Part shown: positions 44,941 through 57,289 of the stretch, one piece after another
Layout of the letters: each line of letters begins with the position of its first letter
Numbering within the stretch: the first letter of the stretch is position 1
Assembly: GCF_033568475.1 (NCBI RefSeq)
Contig: NC_133120.1
Location: 87,190,151-87,254,150 of the forward strand
From: Henckelia pumila
Taxonomy: Eukaryota > Streptophyta > Magnoliopsida > Lamiales > Gesneriaceae
Length of the DNA: 64,000 bases
Direction: 5' to 3'
Made by a program: the position numbers and the translations under genes
The notes under the pieces: generated by a model
Told to the model about the DNA's origin: nothing
What the model saw: the letters and a program-made list of their open reading frames with translations, nothing else
Databases searched by the model: none

Positions 44941-45137
44941 GGCCCCGTTTGATTTCAAAAGTCAGGCCAAAAAAACACTTTTTTAAGTGTTTTTCATTTA
45001 ATAAAGTGTTTGATTGACCAAAAAAATGCTTAAATAAGCACTTTTTTAAGTCAAAATTAGAGCTTTTTCAAAAGCCAAAAATTATAGCTTAAAAAAGTGT
45101 TTTTTTTAAAAAATGTCTATCAAATCCAAACGGGGTC
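44941..45137. mobile_element. MITE candidate with GGCCCCGTTTG terminal repeats
   Basis: The left end GGCCCCGTTTGATTTC and the right end (reverse complement AGACCCCGTTTGGATTTG) form imperfect terminal inverted repeats about 197 bp apart. The interior is non-coding and self-complementary (aagtgttttt, gcacttttttaag). No clear target duplication is seen. The ends resemble hAT-like MITEs of many plants. Confidence 0.6.
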
Positions 45138-45871
45138 TAAATGCCCGAAAGTTCTCAGTTTTACATATAATTTATTCGGTTTCGTAATTATTCATATTCA
45201 TATAATTAAGTGCCATTATGTTCCTATAATCCTATTCAACCCATCAAATAAAATTTGAATCTGTGAATTTTTTTAAAAATAAAATAAGATAAAAAAATGT
45301 TGGTAGGTAACGAGTTATCAGTCAAAATAAAATGCATATGGCTGGCTTCACAATTAATGCTTCGCGAGCCACGCACATGTGATTGGCCACACAGATTCCG
45401 TGTTGTCTTGATTCTGGCCAAGCATTTGATTCTCAAATCTAAATTCTTATCTGAATCGTCCGCCAGCCACTTCTCTTTCTGGTCCTTCGCAGATTCTTCT
45501 TTCCTCTTCCTCCTCTGCTGTTCTTTTCTTGTTCGCTTTCTTACATTATTGGCCTCATCTTTCATCCTCAAAAGACATTTGTTCCGGTTCATGTATTTCT
45601 CTGTCTGAACTCGAATACCAATCGAGGGGTTCCGGCTCAGATATTTTAATCGACAAATCGTGTATTTTGAAAACGACCCTTCATTCCAAAATTTCATTTT
45701 TGTGGTGTATTTCTTGAATCTTGGGAAGAATCCAAGATAATAGTTTTGTGATAAGGGTTATGGGATCTGATATCATCGGTAGCTGATATTTGCTGCACGT
45801 ACGTTATTCTTGGAAGTGGAAAGAATCGAGACCATCTTCATCGTCATCGTCATCGTCATCGTCATCATAAA
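45138..45871 (+). promoter_or_regulatory. Upstream region and 5' leader of the BBX24-like gene
   Basis: It contains CACATG and an inverted CCAAT (attgg) near 45375-45385, then a long pyrimidine-rich leader from about 45440. Just before the ATG is a (TCATCG)n-like run (45838-45867). The start of transcription is not obvious. Confidence 0.4.
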
Positions 45872-47329
45872 ATGAAGATTCAGTGCGATGTGTGTGAGAA
45901 GGCAGAAGCAAGCGTGATATGCTGCGCAGATGAGGCGGCACTGTGCGCGAGATGTGATGTTGAAGTTCATGCGGCGAACAAGCTTGCCAGCAAACACCAG
46001 AGGCTGCATCTCCAATCCCTCTCCAACAAGCTCCCTCCCTGTGACATTTGCCAAGTATGTGTTTCCCCTTTTTATGTTTCACAATTACTCTACCAAATTA
46101 GCAATATCCTTTAGCCTGTGTGAGAGGAATAAAACTTGCATAATCATTCAAGCTTGAAAGTTGAAGCCTTGAATTTCTTTGCTTGGTTTGTCCCCACTGG
46201 ATTCCCCCAGACTTTGGTGCTTGAACATTGATGTTGATTACTTTGTTTTGTGGCCATTGATTGTGTGTAGGAGAAAGCAGCTTTCATTTTCTGTGTGGAA
46301 GACAGAGCACTTTTCTGTAAGGACTGTGATGAGCCTATTCATGCAGCTAACACCCTTGCTGCAAACCACCAGAGGTTTTTAGCCACCGGGATACGTGTGG
46401 CCTTGAGTGGCTCCAACTGTAACAAAGAAAGTTTGAAAAATTCGATTGAGCCGAAGCCCCCTCGATCGAATTCGCAGCAGAATGTTGCAAAAGTACTTGC
46501 ACATCATGTTCCGGGCATAACTTCGCCACCATCTTGGGCTGTGGATGACTTGCTACAATTTTCTGATTATGATTCATCCGACAAGGTGAAGTACTAAGTA
46601 CTCCTGTGAGTTTATATGTCTTCATTTGATGCGTAGATTCTTGTCTTCCAGGAAAGATTCGAGAATAAGAGGATGGAAGTAGAGAGTTTCAAGGTGGAAA
46701 AATATAGAGCTTTAGAAAAATTTAGCATGTATATCTTGCTCTTGTTGCCTAAATCCATAGAAATTTAGTGTTGAAGCAGAGTTTTTGGTTTCATTTTTTC
46801 TTTTTGGCTGAAAAAAATCGAGTTTTGGTCTTCAAACATAGTTTTTCATTGCAATGGGTGTAAACTTTTCGACAATATATAGGTATTGTGTGGGAGAACT
46901 TTTAGTAAGCAATTCTCAACTTTTTCTTCACGAAATTTCACCAAATTTCAAAACTTTATGGAAGAAAAGCTGAGAAGTGCATATTAAAGGCTCACTCAAA
47001 CACTATAATATTACGTTACCCTTAGGGTAAAATTTCTTTATTCTGCTTGTTTTCCAAAACTATATTCTAAAGCATGCATACATTATACATATGTGCAGAA
47101 GGAGCAACTCGAGTTTAATGATCTCGACTGGCTGACGGACATGAATCTGTTCGGTGAACAAATTCGTCAAGAGGCATATGATGCGGCCGAAGTCCCTCAG
47201 CTGCGCATATCTCAGCCAAGTTACGCAACTTCCCACCGATCAGGCAAATGTCACATGCCTAACAAGAGGCCTAGAATTGAAATCCCCGACGACGATGAAG
47301 AGTTCTTCACAGTTCCTGATCTGGGTTGA
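45872..47329 (+). CDS. BBX24: BBX24/STO-like double B-box zinc finger protein
   Basis: Three exons (45872-46054, 46271-46585, 47099-47329) with GT-AG introns give 242 residues; Arabidopsis BBX24 is 248. B-box 1 has zinc ligands C5, C8, C17, C25, C28, H33 and H42 (MKIQCDVCEKAEASVICC..). B-box 2 follows at about 57-100 (CDICQEKAAFIFCVEDRALFC). The C-terminal half has the STO-type SWAVDDLLQFSDYDSSD block, an acidic stretch and the terminal VPDLG. No CCT domain is present, as in the DBB subgroup. Members bind HY5 and COP1 in the nucleus and tune photomorphogenesis and UV-B responses. The first intron sits between the two B-boxes. BBX25 is the main alternative; I favour BBX24 on length and C-terminus. 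Confidence 0.93.
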
Positions 47330-49247
47330 ATCTTGATAATCTATTACATGTGAGACAAACACCTAGCAAGTTTCAAAACTATAATTGCACACTAAATTAA
47401 AGTGGCTGGTTGATATGTTTACTATGTGAAGGGGCATACTTTTCGGGGTGTGACTGCAGTTGTAACGTTACTGATATTTGTTGCTTAATCATTCCAAACT
47501 TGGTATGTCTAAATTTTATTGAATGTTTTCTTTCCTATGTAGTTGAATTTTGCCCCTTCCCCCCCTTGAATTGTTGGATTTGAATTTTCAAGTACACGAG
47601 AAACTGAGAAAGGATTGTTACATTACATCAGATGCATTAGAATAAGAATATATTCGACTTGCATGTGATTTCTATTGCAATTACTCAGATTCTCAATTTT
47701 TTTTTAAAAAAAAAAACTTCTTCGATGAAACTTTATTGCAGAGTTTTGAGCATGGCACTGATGCTATCACGTCTCATTTTTCTAGGGATGTTCATTTGTC
47801 GGTTCGGTTTTAATTTGTTCAAATTTGGTTCGATTTTTTGGTTTTCGGTTTATGAATAATTTAATCCGAAGTCAAACCATTTTACTTCGGTTCGGTTTGG
47901 TTTTTTACTACAATAGATCGGTTAATACGATTCGGTTTGGTCGGTTTGATCAATAATACATAACACAATAAAATGTTGAGGTGTTTATCGGCCGGTTCGA
48001 TTTTGTTTTTGGTTTTATTTTGTTTTTTCGATTTTCGTTTTAGAAATATATAATCCAATATCCGAACTATTTTTTTTCGATTCGGTTCGGTTCGGTTTTT
48101 TATCAAAACGGTTCGATTATTTTGGTCGGTTATTTCGGTTTTGATACGATAATTAAAATTAATAATAAATATATTATAAAATATAATATGTTATCTTTTT
48201 ACATGATTTTTTTGTAAAATTTTTAAAAAATAAAATTTAAATAAATTACATAAACAAAAATCAATTAAAATTACATTAAACAACCATCAATTAATCAACT
48301 ATGAATTACGAAAACAACCATGAATTACATAAACAAAATTAAAGTATCGTTTGGTTTTAGTAGTGAGATAAATAATATATAGATAAGTAATATAATACAT
48401 TAAAAAATAAATAAGAAATGATAATTAATATAGTATTGGATTTGATTGATATATTATAGTATATATGATTTGATTGATTAAATTTTATATTAAAATGATA
48501 AATTATTATTTTGTTCTTTTAACAATAAATAAAATATAAAATAATATTATTTATAAGGGATAATATAGTAATTTAAATTCATTGATTTGATTGATGTAAG
48601 ATAAATTATTAATGATTTGATTGATGTAAAATTAATAATTAATAGATGTATAAATAATATGACGAGAAAAACATAAGTTATACATAAATTAATAATAATA
48701 TCTACCAAACGATGTCTAAGAATTATTTAAAATGATTATTCATTCATTAAATATCATTATATAACATATATAATATAATAATATAAATACAAATATAAAT
48801 AAAATTATTAATTTAATGAAATTTCGGTTTTTTTGTCGGTTCGATTTTGATATATATATATATATAATCCAAAATCAAACCAAGATTTATATTTAAATTA
48901 CAAAATACGATTTTCGGTTCAATGTTTAATTTTTTTAATTTTAGATTTAAAATTATTTCGATTTTATCCAAAATTCGAACGCCACTACGTTTTTTCTACC
49001 AAAACCTTTAAAAGACTCGCATATATGGTAGACATTTCTATATTAATCATCCACGCTTTAAGCAAAATAAGTGTTTCATCATTCAGTTCTACCAAATCTA
49101 AGAAGAGAAAAAAAAAAAACGAAAATCTCAACACGAGAGACTGGAAAGTAACCATCTCGCATCGATACCGAAGATCAAAAAACACAAAAAACAGAAAGAA
49201 AGAAAGAAAAGAACAGCAAGTTGCTTTGCAGTATGCTGTTGTATTAA
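47330..49247. other. Intergenic region between BBX24-like gene and fructokinase, repeat-rich
   Basis: After the BBX24 3' UTR, about 47790-48150 and 48825-48975 are dominated by degenerate ttcggttt/ggttcgat words, a low-complexity repeat. A MITE candidate lies between them (48343-48716). From about 48980 to 49247 is the 3' flank of the fructokinase gene (its 3' UTR, transcribed leftwards). No ORF of note. Confidence 0.6.
48343..48716. mobile_element. AT-rich MITE candidate (374 bp) with ATCGTTTGGT ends
   Basis: ATCGTTTGGT occurs near the left end and, reverse-complemented, near the right end. The element is flanked by TAA on both sides (48340-48342 and 48717-48719), which suits a PIF/Harbinger-type 3-bp duplication. 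It splits the ttcggttt repeat, consistent with a later insertion. The superfamily is a guess. Confidence 0.5.
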
Positions 49248-51997
49248 TTAAGCTCCATTGATAAGATCCACGATATCCGAGTGCGTAGGAAGACCCGGGA
49301 TTGCTCCCTTCTTGGTGGTCGTTATAGCTCCACATGCACAAGCATACTTGAGCACTTCCTTCAATCTCCCTTCATCCTGAAACATTTTTAATCAAACAAT
49401 ATCATCAGTAACGAGACAGATTCAGAAAGGGTGTCCAAATTTCCTCGGACAAACAACATCCAAGATTATGAAATAGTTACCTGGATAATGGAATGGTCAT
49501 CGACAATCTTGCACAGAAGGGCTCCAACAAAAGAATCTCCAGCTCCAGTTGTGTCCACTGTTTTCACACGGAATGCATCCAATGATCCGCGAAAACTCTG
49601 CAAAGTATTTCACCCACCCACAGTTTGATCAAATTTAATTTAATATGTGACAAAATATGTTTCTTTTTTCCGGGTCCATTGCTTTTTTCTTTTCTTTTTT
49701 TTCCTTCTAAAATAATGCATGCTTTATTAAGAAACAGGGAACTAACTAATCAGATGACCCCGCCCGCCTCGTTTTTAATATCTCTATTAAAAAATCCCAC
49801 CACCAACCAACTACACTCTCATATTAAAATGTATGTAAGCTATTAATATATCTTTAAGATTGATTTAACTTTTTTATATTCACTGTTAAACTTCAAGTAC
49901 TATTCAAAGTAACTGATTTACAAATTACAGAAACATCTCATAATATTTTAAAGTGATAACTTTTTATTTATCTTCAAACATAAAAAGACTATTAAAACTT
50001 TAATTAAATTAATTACCTTGGTGTAGTATCTGCATCCCTTTTCTCCAAGGGTGACTAAAAGAAGCTTCAAATCGTCGTGCCATAAAGACAAGGCGGATTC
50101 GTCGTCGATCTTATCGCTGCCAGTGAGGAATTCCAGTTCAACATCACTAACTTTGATCACATCTGCCTTGTTCCATATGCTCATTATTTGAACTCGTGCC
50201 TCCTTCTCTGATGGCCAAAGGGGTAGCCGGAGGTTCGGGTCGTATGAGAGCAAAGCCCCGGCTTCCTTCGCCACTTCCATTGCCTTCAGATGAGCCGATC
50301 GGCATGGCTCAACGATCAAGCTTATTGATCCATAATGGAACACTTTAGCCTATGTACACAAAACAATAGCATTTTCAGAATAATGAAATACGATCAATAT
50401 TACGATACCCGTCACAAATTGAAACGTAAAATTAATTTGAACACATTTTTAGCCTTCAAGAATCAGACAAACCAAACTTGGTAAAACTACACCTAGACCT
50501 AGTAGATGATGTACACTTATTATTTATCCATATATATACCATACAATTGAGCAAAATTAACATGAAAACTTGCTGTGAGTTACTTGGGGTATTACCTCAA
50601 ATAATTGTTTGGTAGATGCTGGGGTTAGGTGGGCTGTCATAAAATCTCAGAGGACCCACGATTTGACTTTAAATATATATATTACCATTATTTATTCTCT
50701 CTCACACACACAAAGGCATGTACACAGAAAAAAATGTGCATTATGTCGTACGTTATATATTCTAAAGAGAGAAGCGGCTGAAGTCGACTAGATTCGAACG
50801 CCACACTGGGATTCCAATTTCCAGCGTGTTATATACGTCAAGTGTGGGGACTTCACCTATCCAACATCAAGTACTTGTCCTACAATTATTTTACTTTTTA
50901 ATGTATATATATTTCTAAATATTAGTTCGAATAATCGTGAAAATCGTGAAAACAGGAGATGGGTAGAATTGGTTTATGGGCAGTAAATCCACGCTTTACG
51001 GTGGTATTAACATAGTCCACACAAGGAACTTTTCGAATCCTCGCTCCTATAACTGTGTTTACATGAATAACTCTGTATTATTACGCGTGATTAAACAGAA
51101 TCTAACTAATCTTTTTGTTTCAACAAACCAACTTGGATAGAGAAGAAGAAATCATTCTATGCAAGTATCTTTTTTTAAATAAATTAAAAAAAAGGAGTAA
51201 CAATTTATATTCCCTATTTCCCGTCATGGATCCACCTCCAGCTAATTTATTTATTATCATCATTATGCATACAATTTTATTTTTATTTTTATTAATCAGC
51301 ATCGTTTATATCATCAGTACTTGTCACGCCAATCAAATAAAAATCGGAAATTATCCAAACAACAACAGAACAAGTAGCAGATGCGTGCTTCCATATGAAG
51401 GCCAAAACTAAAACTAAACAAGTGAATTTTATTTTATTGCTATTTTTTTAACCTTTTATTAATCAAATCAACAAAAAAAATCTGACGAAAATTGCACATG
51501 TATAATTAATTTGGATTTTAGCATATTAAAAAAAAAAAAAAAAGCGCGCGTGAGATGCACCAAAACAAATCAACGAGAATACTCACAGATCTAATAAGGT
51601 CGAGGTTCAACTCATCGGGGGTTAGCAGCATATCAGCACTGGGATTCCTGTAGAACATGAACTCACGCTCCCCGTCGGCGCGTAGGGTCACGAAGGCCAG
51701 CGCCGTGCGTGCTCCCTTGTCGAAACTAACTCCCTCCGCCGTTACTCCGTTCGCCGTCAGGATCCCGGCCAGCATGTGGCCGAACTCATCGTCGCCGAGC
51801 TTCCCAACGAAAGCAGCTCTCCCACCCAACCTCGCCACCGCGATCGCCACGTTGGCGGGGGCTCCGCCAGGGGCCTTCAGAAAACCCGGCGCCTCCGCCA
51901 GGGAAACGCCGGACTCTGTCGGAACAAAATCTATCAACATCTCACCAAAACTGACGATCAAACCATCGCCGGAACCGCCGTTGACCGCTGCTGCCAT
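49248..51997 (-). CDS. FRK: Fructokinase (pfkB family), cytosolic type
   Basis: Four exons on the minus strand (51997-51587, 50349-50017, 49597-49481, 49376-49248) have GT-AG introns and phase-0 joins, giving 329 residues, the usual length. It phosphorylates fructose to fructose-6-phosphate with ATP, feeding sucrose-derived carbon into glycolysis and starch. PfkB signature 1 is [16 protein letters not shown] (about 43-58); signature 2 is [14 protein letters not shown] with the catalytic Asp269. DPNLRLPLW and [15 protein letters not shown] are typical plant fructokinase blocks. An in-frame ATG 34 codons upstream (52099) is likely in the promoter, since a TATA box lies there; MAAAVNGG at 51997 matches known starts. 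There is no transit peptide, so it is cytosolic. It is closest in style to tomato FRK2. Confidence 0.96.
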
Positions 51998-52104
51998 TGA
52001 TGCAATCGGAAAGGAATATACAAGAGGGGGAATTGGAGGTATGCGGGTATAAATAATAGTAATCTGAATCTGTGTGCGCGGAGAAGAATGGTATGTCAAT
52101 GCAG

Positions 52105-52112
52105 TTTATATA
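52105..52112 (-). promoter_or_regulatory. TATA box of the fructokinase gene
   Basis: The minus strand reads TATATAAA about 110 bp upstream of the ATG, followed by a purine/pyrimidine-biased leader. This would start transcription near 52075 and leave a leader of about 75-80 nt, which argues against the upstream in-frame ATG at 52099. Confidence 0.55.
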
Positions 52113-52139
52113 GAGAGAGAGATGAAGGTGGTGGGGACT

Positions 52140-53786
52140 AAGTAGAATTAGAATTATAATTAGAATGGGAAAAGGAGTCTTTTAAGCTTTATCGACAATT
52201 AATTGTGATATATTATCTGCAATTCAATAATAATAATATTATTATATTATTATCTGATGAAAAAAAAAAGAGAATTTAGTAAATCAATTAATTATCCAAA
52301 AGTATAAAATGGAGTTATATTTTTGGTGATTTTATGGATAATATTTCAACCAATCGGAATCAAGGAAAATTTTTAAATATTTGGTAATTGATTAATTTAC
52401 AAGAAAAGTAAACATAATTATCCTTATCAAAGATTTCGATATCTTTATGTGTGAATTGTCATTCTCAAATCATGGTAATGACTTTGAAACTAATGGGACA
52501 ATTATTGCTATTACAAGGGTTAAAAATAATAAATACATATCTTTTCCATCCTAGTCTATAATTTTTAAATTACTAAAATATATATTTATTCATCATCTAC
52601 GGCTACGCTTTTGGAATATGTAAAAAATATCACCCATTGTATTGTTTGCAATTTTAATAATTAATAACTAATATTGTACCGTTCGTTTTTTTAATAAAAA
52701 CAAAAAAAATAAACTGTAAATTTTAAAAATGCAAAAAGTAAATAAATAATCACAAAAACACAATAAATATATTAATTTTATATAGTTGGTGATATTTTCG
52801 TAAATAAAAAAAATCAAAAAACACAAATGAGTGTCATTTTGATAAATTATAAAACATTTAATGGCTAGAAAAAGGAGCCTGTATAAAAAATGATTAATTT
52901 ACATAATAATTTTGATTTGAATGAAAATTAAGTTAAATAATTTAATTAAAATTTAATTAATTAGATAATTAATAATATAGTAAGATAATGCAATTAAAAA
53001 ATATATATGTTTATCAAGAAAATACGCATTTTTATTTTATTTATTTATTTATTTACCTGATCATATATAAAAAGTAAAATTTGACTTCCCAACCATTTTT
53101 AGATTCCATCATCCACGATATTTGACTAACACAACTTCGGCTTTGAAATTAACATTTTACTTGTAAGTTGTAACATCAACAATTAATCGTTTATAAAAAA
53201 AATGTGTTATTTGGAATTTTTTTTTTTTTACTTCTATCTACATTTAAAATTATTAATTAAATTTTAGATTATTATTATAAGTATTAGAATTTATATGATG
53301 CTTTATAGTAACATTTAACTTTAAACTTAAGTTTTAAAATTGTTTGAATAAGATATACAATTGGAAAAAGTAGAGAGTGAGCGAATACATTAATTCAACG
53401 AGAGAGAATTCAGAATAAAGTTCTAATCGAAATAAAATTAGAGGATAATTTGAAATATTAAGATAAGTATCGATTTATTTTGAATAAATATGGAATTATC
53501 ATTTAAAAAAACGAATTGGAAATAATATTTTTCGAAAATTATATTGCGGAAGACTGGATAATAAAGCACCGGGACAAGTGAAACTGTGAAAGCCCATCCA
53601 AAACAATTCGGAGTAAAAAAGAGAATAAAATAATTGAGAGAAAATGTAAAGAGAATCAAATAAAGTAGATTGTATTATCTTTGTGTGGGAAATTATTCGA
53701 GCTACCCGTCGAATTTCTCGAGTTGCCTTGAAAGAAAGACACTTAAATTTTATATATACACAACAAAGTTTATAAAATGGAAGACA
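52140..53786. other. Intergenic AT-rich region, no gene seen
   Basis: Very AT-rich, with homopolymer runs and short ORFs only. No domain, RNA gene or clear TE end was recognised. Confidence 0.5.
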
Positions 53787-53970
53787 TATTAGTCATTTAT
53801 TTTTTTGACAGGAGAAACTTGTAATTTATTCAATCAATAAATTGTCTTTAGATACAAGATTAACCAGCCAAAAAGGAAAATTCTCATATTCCCAAACAAA
53901 AAAGCATTGGAAGGGAGAAACAAAATGAGCTAAAGCATGTGCAACCACATTAGCCATATTAGTCATTTAT
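53787..53970 (-). mobile_element. 5'-truncated LINE insertion with 16-bp target duplication
   Basis: CATATTAGTCATTTAT occurs at both 53787-53802 and 53955-53970. Between them, the minus strand encodes the end of a plant LINE RNase H-like ORF (MANVVAHALAHFV..), stops, then has a short 3' tail ending in an A-run (T-run at 53803-53808 on plus). Truncation plus a poly(A)-like tail plus long TSDs are the marks of target-primed reverse transcription. Confidence 0.8.
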
Positions 53971-54078
53971 AATTGAATATCAAGCTCAACTTCATACTTG
54001 CATGGTGATCATCACTTGTATCCCATTTACAGTGAAATACAGATTTCGAATCAATACTATCTATCTTGAGAGATTATT

Positions 54079-55010
54079 CTATCTATCCTGAGAGATTATT
54101 TGGTCCCTAAAAATTTCATTACAGGAATCCAAGTCCTCGCTAAGCAGTTCATCACCCTCATAATCTAATGACTCGTTATTGTCTAAGTTCATATCCTCGA
54201 CTTCAGAAAGTTCTTCATCGACGAAATCAGATACTGCTGAACATCGTTCTAAACCATCTCCAGCAACAGAGTTGTCATTTTTCATCAGATCATTTTTATT
54301 TGGTTTGTCTTTCCTTCTTGGTTGATTGAGTATTGATTTGGGATCCCTGTCGTTTGGATCACCATAAAGTGCAACATGCCGGAAATATAGCTCAAGTTCC
54401 TTCTCTGCTATGGCAATGAAGCGTCTTACAGAGTCCAGGGATTGTTCATATTTGGATTTTTCCAGAGCCTTCAAGAAGGTTGAATAAATTAACATGAGAT
54501 GAACTAATTTAAAGGCGAAAATCATAGGCTAACTGGTGATATTCAATCAAGATGATCATATGCAGCAGAGTACCCACGATTTGATCATGAAATTGATGCA
54601 AGGAAGCCATAAACTAAAGACAAAACACAAACCTGTTGACGTACTGATTTATCACCTTCCGTGATAACGTCTTTCGTATTTAGCACCAGTTTAAGTTACA
54701 TCCAGTTCTCACCACCATATCATGGCAAAGATTGACCATACAAAAGGAATGGTGGCGCCAAGACTCCCGAAGGAGAGACACAAAGGATCAGGTGACAAAA
54801 ATGAAGATGGGTGATACAATCAACAGGGAGTCTCTTGTTAGTTGTTACACTAAGGTTGTGAAAAGTTTATCAAGAAACAAAGTTTAATCTTTAGGATAAA
54901 AGACTATAATGTAGACAACATGGAGACACCACATAAAGTTATAAAACAAGCATCAGATATTAAAAATTAAAATTGAGTTGCATGCATACAAATCATCTAT
55001 CTCTCTTCTC

Positions 55011-55054
<44 letters not shown>

Positions 55055-56490
55055 TTCCCTTTTTTTTAAGAATAAAGGCAACCTGGTATCAGTTGATATT
55101 TTTTTATTTTCCCTGAAAAAAATACTAGCTGCCAGACAAAGTTTTTTATCCTGGACACACAATACTAACTCACAGGCACAAAGGAAAATCTCAAAATTCA
55201 CTGTCATACTGTTAGATTCAGGGATGAACAAGCATGACAACCAAGCCTCATGCCGAATCATCCACCTGAACAGGATGCTAGGAATGGATTGGTTGAAAAG
55301 TTATTTCTGAATTATTCCAGATTTTGAGATAGCTATCTATAGCATCTACCAAGAGAGGGAGAAAATTCAAACCTCTAATAAATGTTGTACATCCCAAAAT
55401 CAAACATTCCAAGCCTAATTTGGATCTTCCAACACAAATAAGCTAACAGTTATAGAGAAGCATTCCCGAAGTTGGCTGCATATTAGTAATTAAAGGATAC
55501 ACGTCTTTCTACATAATATCGAATTCATAGAATACTGCCGAACAGAGAGACATACCCGTTTCTTCGATAATGTATCAACTGGTGACATAACCTTTGGCTG
55601 CACATAGTTCTTTCCTCGATAAAAAACTAAAGTATCATCTCCAATTATCTGGATTGGAATTCCACCACTTAACCTAGCAATTTCATCGGCATATTCTTGT
55701 ACTTGACCAGGCTTGCAAGGTTTGCAGATGACCTTGACCGTTTCATGTTTTTTCCAGTGCAGATGCATGTTAAGGATAACTCCACCAAAGATTCCTCTTC
55801 TGCCAACTGGACAATAATTGGAACTCTTTTGGGCCATCTTCTTCATATAAAATCGCTCCTCACCAGATAATACACAGGGTTCAACTACAGGACCCTGAGC
55901 CTTGGATACTTCATACCGTTTCAGCCTTTCTATCAGTAAATTTTCCTTGATTCTGGCCTGAAAGTGAATTAGAAAGTGAATACAACAACAATATTTAAGA
56001 GGGAATGAATATGACTTTTTTTAGATCGGCAAATACATTTTCAAGCTTGTACTTTATCCTTTCCTCAGCATTAGAAAATCTCTGCCTCTCCTTCTTCCCT
56101 TTGACCCTAAGCCACCTGGGGTCTCTTTTATTGGCAGCCTTTCTTATTTGTTTCTCTCTCTTCCTCTGTAGCTTCAGCCTTTTCTTTGTCCTCCATTTCT
56201 CCTTCTTTGGAGGATCAATTTCGTGGGTCTCAAACTTGGGCTTTCCCTCCGGTGATATGACCAGATTCACTGACCCGTGACTCAAGCTTCTCCTCTGCAA
56301 TAGCGGAACCATCTGCCAACAATTTTTTGGGTATCGAGGCAAGTGTGGTGAAGTTCTAGAGAGAATGAATATGGGTTCTGGAGCACCAAGAACTTGCCTG
56401 ACAAATGAAAACACAACAGATACAAATATGAATAGGAATCTGGAGCGCCAAATCGGAATAGGAAACCAAACTACATCATTCACATCATCG

Positions 56491-56524
<34 letters not shown>

Positions 56525-56723
56525 GATCATTATCATTATCATTATCATTATCATTATCATTATCATTATCATTATCATTATCATCGCTACATATGAATAG
56601 TATAAACCCAAATTCAGAAGAATCAGAACAAAAGAAAATGAGGAGTTACCTGAAAGGAAGGGCAAAGCTAAGAACTGAAGGCAGTGAGACTCTGCGCAGA
56701 CCCCGGAGCAGTGTATTCGCCAT
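54079..56723 (-). CDS. CRM-domain RNA-binding protein, At3g25440-like
   Basis: Four minus-strand exons (56723-56650, 56397-56016, 55957-55556, 54468-54079) splice in frame to 415 residues. The N-terminus (MANTLLRGLRRVSL, Arg/Ser/Leu-rich, few acids) fits an organelle transit peptide. A Lys/Arg-rich region follows (about 95-150), then one CRM (CRS1-YhbY) domain at about 184-275 with VGRRGIFGGVILNMHLHWKKHE-type core and DDTLVFYRGKNY. The C-terminal third has a short coiled-coil-like region (YEQSLDSVRRFIAIAEKELE) and a strongly acidic tail. CRM proteins bind group II introns or ribosomal RNA in chloroplasts or mitochondria. Exon 2 ends at a GTCATA donor, weak but frame-preserving. The single-CRM layout and length match At3g25440 (about 444 residues). 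Confidence 0.9.
55010..55055. repeat. (CTTT)n microsatellite in the CRM gene intron 3
   Basis: About eleven CTTT units lie within the intron 55555-54469. Lys/Glu-rich and Phe/Leu/Ser-rich ORFs across it are artefacts. Confidence 0.95.
56482..56584. repeat. Compound (ATC)n-(ATTATC)n microsatellite in the CRM gene intron 1
   Basis: About 100 bp of atc repeats pass into attatc repeats inside the intron 56649-56398. Such runs are length-variable. Confidence 0.95.
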
Positions 56724-57260
56724 TTGAAAGAAAATGTTGTCCTTTTTCCTTGTAAGGCAACCCTGTACATGGCTCTAGTGCACTACCGTCGCTTGCACAT
56801 GTTTTATGTGATTTTAGGTCTCCTACCTGCAATTATTCCAAAAAAAAAAAGGTCTTGAATTAAAAACAAAAAAAATGTTCATGGCGGCAGATAAAATTCC
56901 AACTTTGTTGCAGAAAGAATCATTGGCAAACCAACAAATATCAAACTAAAAACACCCTTTCTCACACCGCTTCAATTTTAGCAACTATGACCACTGATAT
57001 ATACTTAATACCATCTTCAAGTGAAAATTAAGGAGAATGGAAACCACACGATGGCAAATACTTGATCATAAGAACCTAACCTTGCCAAGGAAGATGGGAA
57101 ATTCATCGGTAACAGTTGTTCGTCGCTCAAATTCATCTTCTCTAATATGCCGTCGAAAATTCTCAGCGATTTTTTTTTTTGTAGAGCGTGGTGAAAAAGA
57201 ACTGAAGGGGGAAAGAGGAAGGAGGGAAGTGCAAGGGACTGACCGACTGAACAATGGAGA
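56724..57260 (-). promoter_or_regulatory. 5' leader of the CRM gene, with likely leader intron and upstream ATG
   Basis: A plausible non-coding exon ends with a CTTGGCAAG/GTTAGG donor near 57087-57080. The leader re-enters before the start codon. An upstream ATG at 56770 (MYRVALQGK..) is in another frame and overlaps the main ATG at 56723, so leaky scanning would be needed if the mature leader includes it. Exon limits are inferred from splice motifs only. Confidence 0.4.
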
Positions 57261-57289
57261 TTTTTATCCAATTTACCCATTTTTATAAG

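Noticed and set aside
45773-46082. Minus-strand ORFs over BBX24 exon 1, one with an Asp-rich run
   Set aside because: Antisense shadows of the B-box exon and the TCATCG run in the leader.
51115-51411. 98-codon plus-strand ORF with a hydrophobic stretch
   Set aside because: It lies inside fructokinase intron 1 on the opposite strand, is AT-rich and matches no family; chance is the simpler view.
51995-52099. Upstream in-frame start extending fructokinase by 34 residues
   Set aside because: A TATA box lies at 52105-52112, so the upstream ATG would be before or at the transcript start; MAAAVNGG matches known fructokinase starts.
54953-55310. Lys/Glu-rich and Phe/Leu/Ser-rich ORFs
   Set aside because: Created by the (CTTT)n run within a CRM gene intron.
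56480-56770. 96-codon ORF ending in poly-Ile/Met
   Set aside because: It crosses exon 1, then the microsatellite of intron 1 of the CRM gene; it is noted only as an upstream ATG.
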